A stretch of 39,424 nt of DNA from Glaciecola sp. UBA1851 (GTDB lineage Bacteria; Pseudomonadota; Gammaproteobacteria; Enterobacterales; Alteromonadaceae). The notes beneath the pieces were generated by a model. That model saw only the letters and a list, made by a program, of their open reading frames with translations. It did no database searches and was not told the origin of the DNA. Each line of letters begins with the position of its first letter. The first letter of the stretch is position 1. The stretch is taken from assembly GCA_002338515.1 (NCBI GenBank), contig DDIL01000191.1:8498-47921 (forward strand), in the 5' to 3' direction. Both the position numbers and the translations under genes were made by a program. Below, one piece after another: positions 1 through 8,496 of this stretch.

Positions 1-775
1 CTTTTTTATGTTCAACTAAACGTTTAGCCTTTTCAATTACCATTTCAGCTACTTGAACGTGGCGACTAGCTGGTTCATCAAAGGTGGAAGCAATCACTTC
101 ACCTTGTACTAATCGTTGCATTTCCGTTACTTCTTCTGGACGCTCATCGATTAGTAATACCATTAGCACACAATTGGGGTGATTCGCAGCAATAGATTGC
201 GCAATATTTTGCAGCAGTAATGTTTTACCCGCTTTAGGTGGCGCAACAATTAGTCCACGTTGTCCACAGCCTACTGGAGACGCTAAATCAAGTACTCTAG
301 CAGTAATATCTTCTGTACTACCATTGCCTCGTTCCATTCTTAAACGGTCATTAGCGTGCAACGGGGTTAAATTCTCGAACAATATTTTATTTCGAGAGTT
401 TTCAGGTTTATCAAAATTCACTTCGCGAATTTTTAGTAGCGCAAAATAACGCTCACTATCTTTTGGAGGCCTAATTTTCCCGGCTATAGTATCGCCCGTT
501 CTAAGATTAAAACGGCGAATTTGGCTTGGAGATACATAAATATCGTCAGGACCAGCAAGGTATGATGAGTCACTGGACCTTAAAAATCCGAATCCATCTT
601 GTAATATTTCTAGCACGCCATCGCCAAAAATGTCTTCTCCGCCCTTTGCATGGGCTTTGAGTATTGAAAATATAATGTCTTGCTTACGTGCTCGAGCGAG
701 GTTGTCTAAACCCATGCTTTCGGCCAAGGCCACTAGCTCGCTAATAGGTTTACTTTTTAAATCAGTTAAATTCAT
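1..775 (-). CDS. rho: Transcription termination factor Rho (3' part outside window)
   Basis: Reading leftward from the ATG at 775-773 gives an uninterrupted frame that runs off the left edge, so about the first 258 residues are present. The protein begins MNLTDLKSKPISELV, the Rho N-terminal helical domain. The cold-shock-like RNA-binding domain follows, and then the start of the RecA-type ATPase core with the P-loop APPKAGKTLL and the LIDERPEEV segment. Rho is the hexameric RNA-dependent ATPase that ends untranslated transcripts in the cytoplasm. The family is about 420 residues long, so roughly 160 residues are missing. No good Shine-Dalgarno sequence precedes the ATG. The leader (776 to about 1177) is long, as is common for autoregulated rho genes. 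Identification is very secure. Confidence 0.97.
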   Translation of the reverse strand, partial: MNLTDLKSKPISELVALAESMGLDNLARARKQDIIFSILKAHAKGGEDIFGDGVLEILQDGFGFLRSSDSSYLAGPDDIYVSPSQIRRFNLRTGDTIAGKIRPPKDSERYFALLKIREVNFDKPENSRNKILFENLTPLHANDRLRMERGNGSTEDITARVLDLASPVGCGQRGLIVAPPKAGKTLLLQNIAQSIAANHPNCVLMVLLIDERPEEVTEMQRLVQGEVIASTFDEPASRHVQVAEMVIEKAKRLVEHKK

Positions 776-1177
776 ATTGGTGGGTCTGTGTAGTTTTACG
801 ACTTGTGATTAATGGATTGATTTGTATTTTTTAATTTAAAGGTAATAAATTTGGGTAATACGTCTTAGCACTAAGTAACAACAAAGACAAAATGTGTGTA
901 TAAGTGTTTGCTTTGCTTGATAAATTAATGCACCCAACCGCATGCCCAATTCTAATTTACATAAAAATAACATTCAATTTTTACATGCAACAATAGGTTC
1001 AAAAATATATTAATTGCAATGAAGTAAAGAATATTGATTCTAACGAGTATTACTACAAGTTAAGGGCAGGTAATGCCGATGAGTTATATAAAGGTATCAC
1101 TTAATTTTAATATCGTCCAGTTTTTTAAAAAATCAAGCAAATTATGAATAATTTTGAAAAAAATCATGTTAAACCCA
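776..1177. other. Non-coding rho leader / intergenic spacer
   Basis: About 400 AT-rich bases lie between the rho start and the terminator of the receptor gene. I see no convincing ORF on either strand. The spacer must hold the leftward rho promoter and leader, where Rho autoregulation usually acts, but I could not pick out an unambiguous -35/-10 pair or hairpin. Confidence 0.5.
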
Positions 1178-1220
1178 ATAAAAAACCGAATGAGTTTATA
1201 AAAGAATAAAAACATCCGGC
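1178..1220 (-). terminator. Intrinsic terminator of the TonB receptor gene
   Basis: On the minus strand an 8-bp stem (1213-1220 pairing with 1185-1192, including two G-T pairs) closes a loop of about 20 bases and is followed directly by a run of T (1184 downward). It lies about 35 bases after the receptor stop codon. The loop is large, so the strength is uncertain. Confidence 0.6.
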
Positions 1221-1254
1221 TTTAATATTTATTGTTTCCAATGAATTGAGTTAA

Positions 1255-4200
1255 CTACATAGAATAACTTAAACCTAAGAACAGGGTGCGTCCTCTAGGG
1301 CCAACTGGCCATGCAGTTTCAGTCGCATATGGTTCTTCATCTGCAACATTATTGATACCACCAAATATATATAATGATTCATTTACTTCGTATCCAGCGT
1401 TTATATCAACGATGTAAACTTCGTCAAAGAAACCTGCATCCCCATATAATGCTTGGTTTCCATTTAAGCCAAGCACCAGCTCTATTTCATCAACTGATTG
1501 TTTACTTTGATAAGTAGTTTGCAAAGCTACATTCAGCGGTCCATTTGCCCAACTCAACTCAAGATTACCTGACGTTTTAGGTAATTGAATTTCTTGAATC
1601 TCAGGATTTACCTCAGTTAAGTCAGTTGGATTAAAGAAGTTGTTTAAGGTTTCTTGATTCGTACCAACTATTGAAATACCAAACTCATTTGCATCCATTT
1701 CAAACGTGTAGCTAACTGAGAAATCAACACCTTTAGCTTCTTGTCTTGCAAAGTTAATTTGCCCAGTTGTTAAATCATTCAAGCCACCATCTGCTCTTCT
1801 TGTGAAAGCGTCACAAGCTGGAACGTCTGGATAGTTAGCCGAATTTAAACATGTATCGATTAAATCACCACTGCTTACCGCAGCAATTGCATCTTCAATT
1901 TCTACTTGCCAATAATCTACGGTAAACGTTAAGTTTTCAATAAAACTAGGACGCCATACTGCACCAAAGGTAATGGTTTCTGCAGTTTCAACATCAAGAT
2001 CAGGGTTACCACCCGACGTACCTGCAAATCGACCAGTTAATGGGTTCTGCCATACAACTTCACCATTTTCATCAAAAATATCACTATCCGGCACGCCAGC
2101 TGCACGTAAATCTGCTATACAGTTATCGACTAAATTGTCTGTGCCAGTAAATATATTATTTGGATCACATAAGTCTGCTGTAGCAGAAATGGTAATAGGT
2201 AAACGCGGATCAAATAACTCTGAAATATTTGGTGCCCTTACCGCTTCTGATACAGTCCCTCTGAAATTAATTTCTTCAATTGGGCTATAAGAAAAGCCAA
2301 GTTTCCAAGTTGTCGCGTTACCAAGGGTAGAGTAATCAGCTAATCGAACCGCACCATCTACTGTTAGTTCATGCGCAAAAGCTCTGTCATAAAAAATAGG
2401 TAATCTGACTTCCACGAACGCATCAACCACATCGTACTCACCTTGAGTGTTAAATTGTTGAGAGTTATCAATATCAGTAAAAGAAAATAAGAAGTCATCT
2501 ACTTCGCTTACTTGAATGCCCGGAGTGAACGATGTCCCTTCTGGCAAAATACCAAGGGTAAGTGGATCTAGCTTGTTATCACTCGTTTCTTCTCTGTATT
2601 CAATACCCGTTGCATATCCTACCGGCCCATCCAAAATACTATCTAAAATTTCAAACTCACCACTGGCGAATAAAGAAACAACGGTTTGTTCAATTTCAAG
2701 CACGTCGGTTAATTGAGAGGTCACAAAGTTTTGAGCAGCTGCGCTAGCCGAATAAGTCCCGAACGGATTTAAAGGTGCACATTGCCCATCACCTGGAGTA
2801 AACGAGTAGTATCTGTCACTAAAGAAATTGCCGTCAGCATAACCGTTTCCGCCAGCAAAATAATCTATTTCATATGCAGCATTTGGGTCTAGGTCTGAGC
2901 GACATACTGCGTTTCCGTTAGCGTCTGTTGTTGCATCAATAGCAGCAAAAACTCTATCTAAATATAAACCTGTTGTTTCAGATGTATTTTTAAACTTACC
3001 ATGATTGATAGAGAACTCTAACATATGGTCATCGCTATAAAACCATTCAAAACCCATTACAAATCGAGTGGTTTCACGTGTGTAAGTGAAAGGGTTATTG
3101 TCGCTCCAATCTAACGGGTCTTGAGTCAATAATAATCCGCCTGTTTCATCTAGCACAGGGCCTAACTCAGAGGGTATAAATGGATTATCAGGTAAAATAA
3201 ATAGCGTATCGTAGAAAGAGTCCTGTTCACCAAACGTTGTGGATTCAGCCTCAACGTATTTGGCTTCAAAGAATGCAACGAAATCTTCTGTTACTTCATA
3301 TTGACCATTGATATTTAGAGCTAACTTATCAGTTGCCGGCATGAGTGTATCGCGATTAAAGCTTATTCTACCGCCATCACCGCCTATTCCCCATAAACCA
3401 TTCAGCACTGTACCATCTTGGTTTACACGAATACTGCCATCTGGATTAGTTAACCAGCAACCAGCTAAAAAGCCTGTTCGCCCACCTTCAGATTCTTGAC
3501 AATCAGCAATGCCATTTCCATTGATATCTATATAAGTGATATCTCTACCACCAAACGTTGGAGCAATAGATCCTTCTTGAGAAGTTAACCAAAATCTTGG
3601 GTCGTTAATAACAGCCCTAGCAGCGGCTCCTTCACTAGAATCGGGGTTAGCTCTTGGCTCAACCGAAGCAATGCCATTATCTCTTGCCCAGTCTCTGTCT
3701 TGGTACAGTAATTCTTCCTCTTGCTCAACGGTTGCCGAAAATACTATATTACCTCGGTCATCATCAAAATTAACTCCGTACAGCAAATCAAAAGCAAAGG
3801 CTTCACCACCGCTTTCTTGTGGCAAAGTGGTTTGAGCATCAAATTGGAAACCTTCAAAATCATCTTTAAGAATAAAGTTTACTACGCCTGTAACAGCATC
3901 AGCACCATAAATTGCAGATGCACCACCCGTTGTTACCTCAACACTTTCAACAAGTGCTCTGGGAATAGTGCCAATGTCCACTGCTGACGTTCCTCTAAAG
4001 CCAGCCACGTGGCGTCTACCGTTCACTAATACCAGCGTTCTTTCGTCACCTAAACCTCTTAAATTTAGAGCATTCGCGCCTGTAAGTGAATTTTCTGCAG
4101 TAAGTGAAGAAATAAGAGCCGGAATATCATTAACAATATCGGCTAAATTTAATTCACCCGACTGTCTGATATCATCCGAGTCAATCGATTGAAGAGGCAC

Positions 4201-4389
4201 TGAAGATGTCACATTTGGGTCGGTAGGAATTCTTGACCCTGTTACGTTAATCACTTCTAATGCCTCTTCTGCCGTAGATTCTTGAGCAGTGGCAAAATTT
4301 GCAGTTGATATGCCCAAAGCGGTCGCAATGCAAAGAGAGATACTAGAGCGTTTGATTACGTTTTTTTTATGTGTGTTTTTATGTTTCAT
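1255..4389 (-). CDS. TonB-dependent receptor, large Alteromonadales type
   Basis: A 1044-residue outer-membrane transporter powered by TonB-ExbB-ExbD. It has a basic N-terminus and a hydrophobic signal peptide ending near ANFATAQ (about residue 36). A TonB-box-like stretch and the plug domain follow (about 50-175; INVTGSRIP, LNLRGLGDERTLVLVNGRR, GGASAIYGADAVTGVVNF). The long beta-barrel ends LFLGLSYSM, with a C-terminal aromatic/hydrophobic pattern suited to BAM-dependent insertion. The substrate cannot be read from the sequence. Receptors of this type in Alteromonadales and Caulobacter often import carbohydrates, peptides or other organics rather than iron. The sulfotransferase gene upstream points the same way and may be functionally linked, although 343 bp separate them. 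A sigma-54-like promoter and repeated TTTGCACTTT boxes lie upstream, and a hairpin terminator lies downstream. Confidence 0.93.
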   Translation of the reverse strand: MKHKNTHKKNVIKRSSISLCIATALGISTANFATAQESTAEEALEVINVTGSRIPTDPNVTSSVPLQSIDSDDIRQSGELNLADIVNDIPALISSLTAENSLTGANALNLRGLGDERTLVLVNGRRHVAGFRGTSAVDIGTIPRALVESVEVTTGGASAIYGADAVTGVVNFILKDDFEGFQFDAQTTLPQESGGEAFAFDLLYGVNFDDDRGNIVFSATVEQEEELLYQDRDWARDNGIASVEPRANPDSSEGAAARAVINDPRFWLTSQEGSIAPTFGGRDITYIDINGNGIADCQESEGGRTGFLAGCWLTNPDGSIRVNQDGTVLNGLWGIGGDGGRISFNRDTLMPATDKLALNINGQYEVTEDFVAFFEAKYVEAESTTFGEQDSFYDTLFILPDNPFIPSELGPVLDETGGLLLTQDPLDWSDNNPFTYTRETTRFVMGFEWFYSDDHMLEFSINHGKFKNTSETTGLYLDRVFAAIDATTDANGNAVCRSDLDPNAAYEIDYFAGGNGYADGNFFSDRYYSFTPGDGQCAPLNPFGTYSASAAAQNFVTSQLTDVLEIEQTVVSLFASGEFEILDSILDGPVGYATGIEYREETSDNKLDPLTLGILPEGTSFTPGIQVSEVDDFLFSFTDIDNSQQFNTQGEYDVVDAFVEVRLPIFYDRAFAHELTVDGAVRLADYSTLGNATTWKLGFSYSPIEEINFRGTVSEAVRAPNISELFDPRLPITISATADLCDPNNIFTGTDNLVDNCIADLRAAGVPDSDIFDENGEVVWQNPLTGRFAGTSGGNPDLDVETAETITFGAVWRPSFIENLTFTVDYWQVEIEDAIAAVSSGDLIDTCLNSANYPDVPACDAFTRRADGGLNDLTTGQINFARQEAKGVDFSVSYTFEMDANEFGISIVGTNQETLNNFFNPTDLTEVNPEIQEIQLPKTSGNLELSWANGPLNVALQTTYQSKQSVDEIELVLGLNGNQALYGDAGFFDEVYIVDINAGYEVNESLYIFGGINNVADEEPYATETAWPVGPRGRTLFLGLSYSM

Positions 4390-4732
4390 TTAATTCCCCC
4401 AGCACATTTTTATTATGCTTTTTAGATTTCATTTTTCTTTCTTTTATAGTTAATCAAACTGAGTCAGCATACTTTATGCCATTTTTAATACCCAAAAAAT
4501 AAACGCTTAGGGCATTTTAAAGTGCAAAAGATAAACGCATGATCACCATTCGTGCAAACCACGCACCAATAAAGTGCAAATTTGAAATTAGCACAATCAC
4601 CCACATTGAAAAAGATATCCAGATGAGAAATTTTAATATTTGCGAAAATTCAATACTTTTTAATGAGTGTTTTTTGGCCTTGAGGTGTTTTAAAGGAAAA
4701 ATGAAGGACGTTGCGCGCTAAATATGTAAACT
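4390..4732 (-). other. Regulatory spacer upstream of the TonB receptor
   Basis: A 343-base gap between the sulfotransferase stop and the receptor start. It contains the sigma-54-like element at 4553-4569 and two copies of the same 10-mer (plus-strand aaagtgcaaa at 4519-4528 and 4571-4580) flanking it. A 60-codon plus-strand ORF crosses the region but has no family likeness or ribosome binding site, and I treat it as chance. Confidence 0.5.
4553..4569 (-). promoter_or_regulatory. Candidate sigma-54 (-24/-12) promoter
   Basis: The minus strand reads TTGGTGCGTGGTTTGCA. Against the RpoN consensus TTGGCACG-N4-TTGCA it matches every fixed position except two, and keeps the essential GG and GC at exactly 10 bases spacing. 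It points toward the receptor gene, predicting transcription start near 4542 and a leader of about 150 nt. No enhancer-binding protein is encoded in the window. It could still be a chance match. Confidence 0.42.
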
Positions 4733-6538
4733 TTAAGAATATTCTTTTGCTTGCTTCAGAAGTTGCATGTTTAAGCTTTGTTTTAAATCTAGTAATTCAT
4801 TTTCTACTTTTCGCCAGTTTCCCACGCCTGCAGTATTTAAAGGCGCTCTAACTTGCTCGCTACTAGCAGTATGGACTCTTCTTGTATTTTTATGGAAATC
4901 TAGACAATTAGCCTCAAAATCAAGGCCGATATGGGACAATAAAGCCTCTACCATTTGTTTCGGATTATTGACTAAATGTTCATACTGCAAAGTATAAACT
5001 TTATTAGGTAAAACACGCTCCCAATGCAACATTAATTCACAATAGCTAGTATAGAATTTACCGATGTTAGTTAGGTTGTAACTAAAATCTACGCCAGATG
5101 GGAAATACTGTTTATATAAACTATAACCACAATCAAGAGGGTTCCGTCTAACGTCAAGTATGATTGCCTTGGGTAAAATTTTGTGAATAAGACCAATATG
5201 TCTGAAATTAAACGGAAGCTTATCGATGAAATAAGGCTTCGAGTCGTCTCTGAATAACCTACCTTTATTTAAATATTCATTACCTAACTGTGTGAGTTCA
5301 TTTTGGGTTAAACGATTTAAAGATGTAAATAGTCCTCCATTATATTTTCGCATACACATTTCGTTTGCACATCGTTCTATTGCCGGCAAGGTAGGCTGTT
5401 CAATTGTCCCTTCTATTTCAGAGTGACTAGCCAATATTTGCTCAACCAAAGTGGAGCCCGAACGGGGTAAACCAACAATAAAAATAGGAATAGGTACTTG
5501 CTGATTAGTGTTTGCTTGGGTTTGCAGGTTTTCTGGTGAAAATAGATTTATTCTCATTCTAAATTCATGCTCAAATTGTGCAGGGTTGAATGACTTTGCA
5601 GGATGAATTGCATTCGCTATTTTATATAGGCGAATTGCTTCATCCCAATCTTTATCAAGCTCACTTGCTTTTGCCAAAGCAAAGCTTGCCGTGCACTTTG
5701 TTGACTGACTTAAGTTGTGTTGATTAATAAGCGTGCGCAGTGCCGCTGTATCATCAGCACTAAATTGATACGTTTTTAAATTTGCAAGCGCCCACCATGC
5801 ATCGACATTGAATTTGTTAATTTCTAAACTTTTCTTGAACACAGAAATACACTCGGCTTGCTGACCTTTAATTCTTAATGCACTACCTTGAATAAGCAGT
5901 ATTTGACTTAATTTTATTTGGTCATTATCTGAAAGTGTCTTTGCTTGTTCGCACAATGCGAGTAAATCGTCATATTGGCCAAGTCTTAAAAGCAGTTGCA
6001 AAAGTCCATAAAGGGTTTGATAACATTTATTTAAATTAACCAATGTTTTAGCAGATGAAATAGCACTATTGTAATCTCCAACAACCTCTTGATAAGAAAC
6101 AAGCATTTCTCGAAACATTAAATTGGCCGGACAATTTTCAATGCCTTGATTGAGTATGCTCAACGCTTGATTTACGTAACCTTTTTGTGAGGCGATATGC
6201 GCTAAAGTAAACACCGCTCGCGGATGAGAAGTAATTTTATTAAGCATAAGTTTTGCAGTTTTTTCTGCTTTATCAAAATTGTTCTTCTGCATAAACTGTT
6301 GAATTAATTGAAAGTCTGATTGAAGCGGATCAAATTGCTGTGCTTTTTGGTCGATATGGATGGCTTCTTTTGTTTTTCCAGTTTTGAATAGCGCCATACT
6401 TAGTAATAACCAAGCATAATATTGGTTGGGGTTTCTATTGATGCTTGCTTGCAAGTTGGCGCATGCACCTTGATAATCTTTTTGGGAGATTAGCTTGATT
6501 GCCGCATTGAGGTAGTGATCATTGGAATTGCCAAGCAT
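4733..6538 (-). CDS. TPR-repeat sulfotransferase-family protein
   Basis: 601 residues with no signal peptide, hence predicted cytoplasmic. Residues about 1-310 are a chain of tetratricopeptide repeats (for example CANLQASINRNPNQYYAWLLL and ALSILNQGIENCPANLMF). Residues about 345-595 form a PAPS-dependent sulfotransferase fold. The 5'-phosphosulfate loop GLPRSGSTL is at about 354-362, and the 3'-phosphate-binding segment ILDVRRNPLDCGYSLYKQYF follows further on. The family moves a sulfuryl group from PAPS to an acceptor such as a sugar, lipid or protein tyrosine; the acceptor here is unknown. TPR-sulfotransferases of this architecture are often found next to TonB-dependent receptors in marine and oligotrophic proteobacteria (from memory, not checked). 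The gene has no partner in its own transcription unit other than possibly that receptor. Confidence 0.88.
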   Translation of the reverse strand: MLGNSNDHYLNAAIKLISQKDYQGACANLQASINRNPNQYYAWLLLSMALFKTGKTKEAIHIDQKAQQFDPLQSDFQLIQQFMQKNNFDKAEKTAKLMLNKITSHPRAVFTLAHIASQKGYVNQALSILNQGIENCPANLMFREMLVSYQEVVGDYNSAISSAKTLVNLNKCYQTLYGLLQLLLRLGQYDDLLALCEQAKTLSDNDQIKLSQILLIQGSALRIKGQQAECISVFKKSLEINKFNVDAWWALANLKTYQFSADDTAALRTLINQHNLSQSTKCTASFALAKASELDKDWDEAIRLYKIANAIHPAKSFNPAQFEHEFRMRINLFSPENLQTQANTNQQVPIPIFIVGLPRSGSTLVEQILASHSEIEGTIEQPTLPAIERCANEMCMRKYNGGLFTSLNRLTQNELTQLGNEYLNKGRLFRDDSKPYFIDKLPFNFRHIGLIHKILPKAIILDVRRNPLDCGYSLYKQYFPSGVDFSYNLTNIGKFYTSYCELMLHWERVLPNKVYTLQYEHLVNNPKQMVEALLSHIGLDFEANCLDFHKNTRRVHTASSEQVRAPLNTAGVGNWRKVENELLDLKQSLNMQLLKQAKEYS

Positions 6539-6663
6539 AAGAATTATTGAATCACGCTAATTTTGATTTATTAGTGAGGCTATCAGTTATCAAATGTCGC
6601 TTCAATTGTTAAGATCTATTTAACGGCCGATTGTATTTAGGGTAAATTTATTTTGGAACAGAA

Positions 6664-6703
6664 ATAAAAAAACTGCTTATTGATTACTTAATAAGCAGTT
6701 TTT
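6664..6703 (-). terminator. Intrinsic terminator of trxA
   Basis: A perfect 14-bp inverted repeat (6668-6681 and 6690-6703) with an 8-base loop (gattactt) is flanked by A-runs on the left and Ts on the right. It therefore has a T-tail on both strands. On the minus strand it ends trxA about 55 bases after its stop codon and isolates it from the sulfotransferase, receptor and rho genes. Confidence 0.85.
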
Positions 6704-6758
6704 AATGCATTTTTTAAATTTTTGAATCACAAAAAAGATAAAACGCACGACTATAAAA

Positions 6759-7085
6759 TTAGATATGTTCGTCTAAAAATTCTTTCAATTGCGTTTTTGA
6801 TAAAGCGCCAACCTTAGTAGCCGCTAACCCGCCATCTTTAAATAACAGGAGTGCTGGAATACTTCTGATATTATATTTTGGTGGTGTTTCGTTATTTTCT
6901 TCGACATTTAGCTTGCCAACTGTTAACTTGCCCTCGTAGTCGTTCGCAATTTCCTCTAGAATAGGGGCAATCATTTTACAGGGGCCGCACCATTCAGCCC
7001 AAAAATCAACTAACACAGGACCCGATGCATTAATTACGTCTGCTTCGAATTTTTCGTCTGATAATGCGAGAATTTTGTCGCTCAT
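6759..7085 (-). CDS. trxA: Thioredoxin 1
   Basis: 108-residue cytoplasmic disulfide reductase with the active site WCGPC (C33, C36) and the cis-proline loop RSIPALLLF. Length and sequence are typical of TrxA, and it is reduced by thioredoxin reductase with NADPH. A longer frame opens at a TTG at 7097. The ATG at 7085 is preferred because GGAG lies about 6 bases upstream of it and the resulting MSDKI start matches the family. The gene is divergent from rhlB (104 bp between starts). In Escherichia coli trxA is directly followed by rho; here a receptor and a sulfotransferase gene lie between them. Confidence 0.97.
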   Translation of the reverse strand: MSDKILALSDEKFEADVINASGPVLVDFWAEWCGPCKMIAPILEEIANDYEGKLTVGKLNVEENNETPPKYNIRSIPALLLFKDGGLAATKVGALSKTQLKEFLDEHI

Positions 7086-7188
7086 TCTGTTCTCCAATTT
7101 AGGGATATTTTAGCTGAATCTTTTCAGCCTACCTTATAAGTGTTATATAGAAGTACTTTTTAATGCAAGCATCGATAATCTATAAGTT

Positions 7189-8472
7189 ATGCCACAAACA
7201 CATTTAACCGATACGTTATTTTCGACACTTTCGATCCACCCGCAAGTACAAGCGGGATTAGACGAAGCTGGTTTTAGCCAGTGCACACCAATTCAATCTA
7301 TGAGTTTACCTCAATTGTTGGCGGGCAGTGATATTGCAGGTCAAGCACAAACCGGTACGGGTAAAACCATAACCTTTTTGGTCGCAACCTTCCACTACCT
7401 TTTAACTAACCCAAAAACAGATCAAGGATCAAATCCTCGAGCTATTATAATGGCCCCTACCAGAGAGTTAGCGGTGCAAATTTATAACGACGCTGAACTC
7501 TTAAGTAAGCACACTGGATTATCAGTTGCTGCTATATATGGAGGCGAAGGTTATGAAAGTCAACGCCTACAATTAGAGAAAGGGGTAGACATACTTATTG
7601 GTACAACAGGACGTATACTTGATTATTATAAGCAAGACGTTTTTAACCTAAAGAATATACAAGTTGCCGTGCTTGATGAAGCAGACCGCATGTTCGATTT
7701 AGGTTTTATAAAAGATATCCGATATTTATTTAGAAGAATGCCTGATCCTACAGAGCGTTTAAGCATGCTGTTTTCTGCAACCTTGAGCTTTAGGGTACAA
7801 GAATTAGCTTATGAGCACATGAATAATCCAGTTCATGTTCAAGTAGCCCCAGAAACAAAAACTGGCGTAGGTATAAGTGAAGAGTTATTTTATCCAAGTA
7901 ATGAAGATAAAGATTTATTGCTCCTCACACTTTTTGAAGAAGAATGGCCTGATAAAGCCATTGTTTTTGCCAATACCAAGCAAGCATGTGAGAAAGTAAC
8001 GGCTTGGCTGAAAGCGGACGGTCACAGGGTAGGCATGTTAAGTGGTGATGTTCAGCAGAAAAAACGCTTAACTATTCTAGAAGACTTTACTAGTGGTGCA
8101 TTAGATATACTTATTGCAACTGATGTTGCAGCTAGGGGACTTCATATTGATAAGGTTACTCACGTATTTAATTACGACCTACCTGACGACGCTGAAGACT
8201 ATGTCCATAGAATAGGTCGAACCGGTAGAGCTGGTGAAACAGGTAAAGCGATCAGTTTTGCTTGCGAAAGATACGCACAAAATTTACCTGCAATTGAGGT
8301 TTACACTGGTCACGATATTCCAGTGACAGATTACAATCCTTTAAACCTTTTAGATGATGTAAAACCACCTAAAATACCGCGTAGACAACCTCGTCGATCA
8401 AATCAAAGAGGCGGTCCACGCAAAGACAATCGTGGGGGTAAAAGCCATTCACGCGGTCCAAGACCTAAATAG
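7189..8472 (+). CDS. rhlB: ATP-dependent RNA helicase RhlB
   Basis: 427-residue DEAD-box helicase. In order it shows the Q motif (GFSQCTPIQ, about 28-36), Walker A AQTGTGKT (53-60), PTRELA, GTTGR in place of the usual TPGR, DEAD (163-166), SAT, and HRIGRTGRAG in domain 2. A basic Arg/Gly-rich tail (about 395-427) suits RNA binding. RhlB unwinds structured RNA for the degradosome (RNase E/PNPase). The divergent position to trxA and the downstream gppA match the enterobacterial rhlB neighbourhood and support the RhlB name over other DEAD-box paralogues. No strong ribosome binding site precedes the ATG. Confidence 0.93.
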   Translation: MPQTHLTDTLFSTLSIHPQVQAGLDEAGFSQCTPIQSMSLPQLLAGSDIAGQAQTGTGKTITFLVATFHYLLTNPKTDQGSNPRAIIMAPTRELAVQIYNDAELLSKHTGLSVAAIYGGEGYESQRLQLEKGVDILIGTTGRILDYYKQDVFNLKNIQVAVLDEADRMFDLGFIKDIRYLFRRMPDPTERLSMLFSATLSFRVQELAYEHMNNPVHVQVAPETKTGVGISEELFYPSNEDKDLLLLTLFEEEWPDKAIVFANTKQACEKVTAWLKADGHRVGMLSGDVQQKKRLTILEDFTSGALDILIATDVAARGLHIDKVTHVFNYDLPDDAEDYVHRIGRTGRAGETGKAISFACERYAQNLPAIEVYTGHDIPVTDYNPLNLLDDVKPPKIPRRQPRRSNQRGGPRKDNRGGKSHSRGPRPK

Positions 8473-8496
8473 GTGGCATTGAATTAGAGGCAGTAT

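Noticed and set aside
1973..4192. Several plus-strand ORFs opposite the large TonB receptor
   Set aside because: They are antisense shadows: low-complexity Ser/Pro-rich peptides with no family likeness beneath a clear receptor gene.
4539..4721. 60-codon plus-strand ORF in the receptor promoter region
   Set aside because: No family likeness and no ribosome binding site, and it overlaps promoter-like elements on the other strand.
7086..7097. Four-residue N-terminal extension of thioredoxin from a TTG
   Set aside because: The Shine-Dalgarno GGAG lies within this extension, so the ATG at 7085 is the start.
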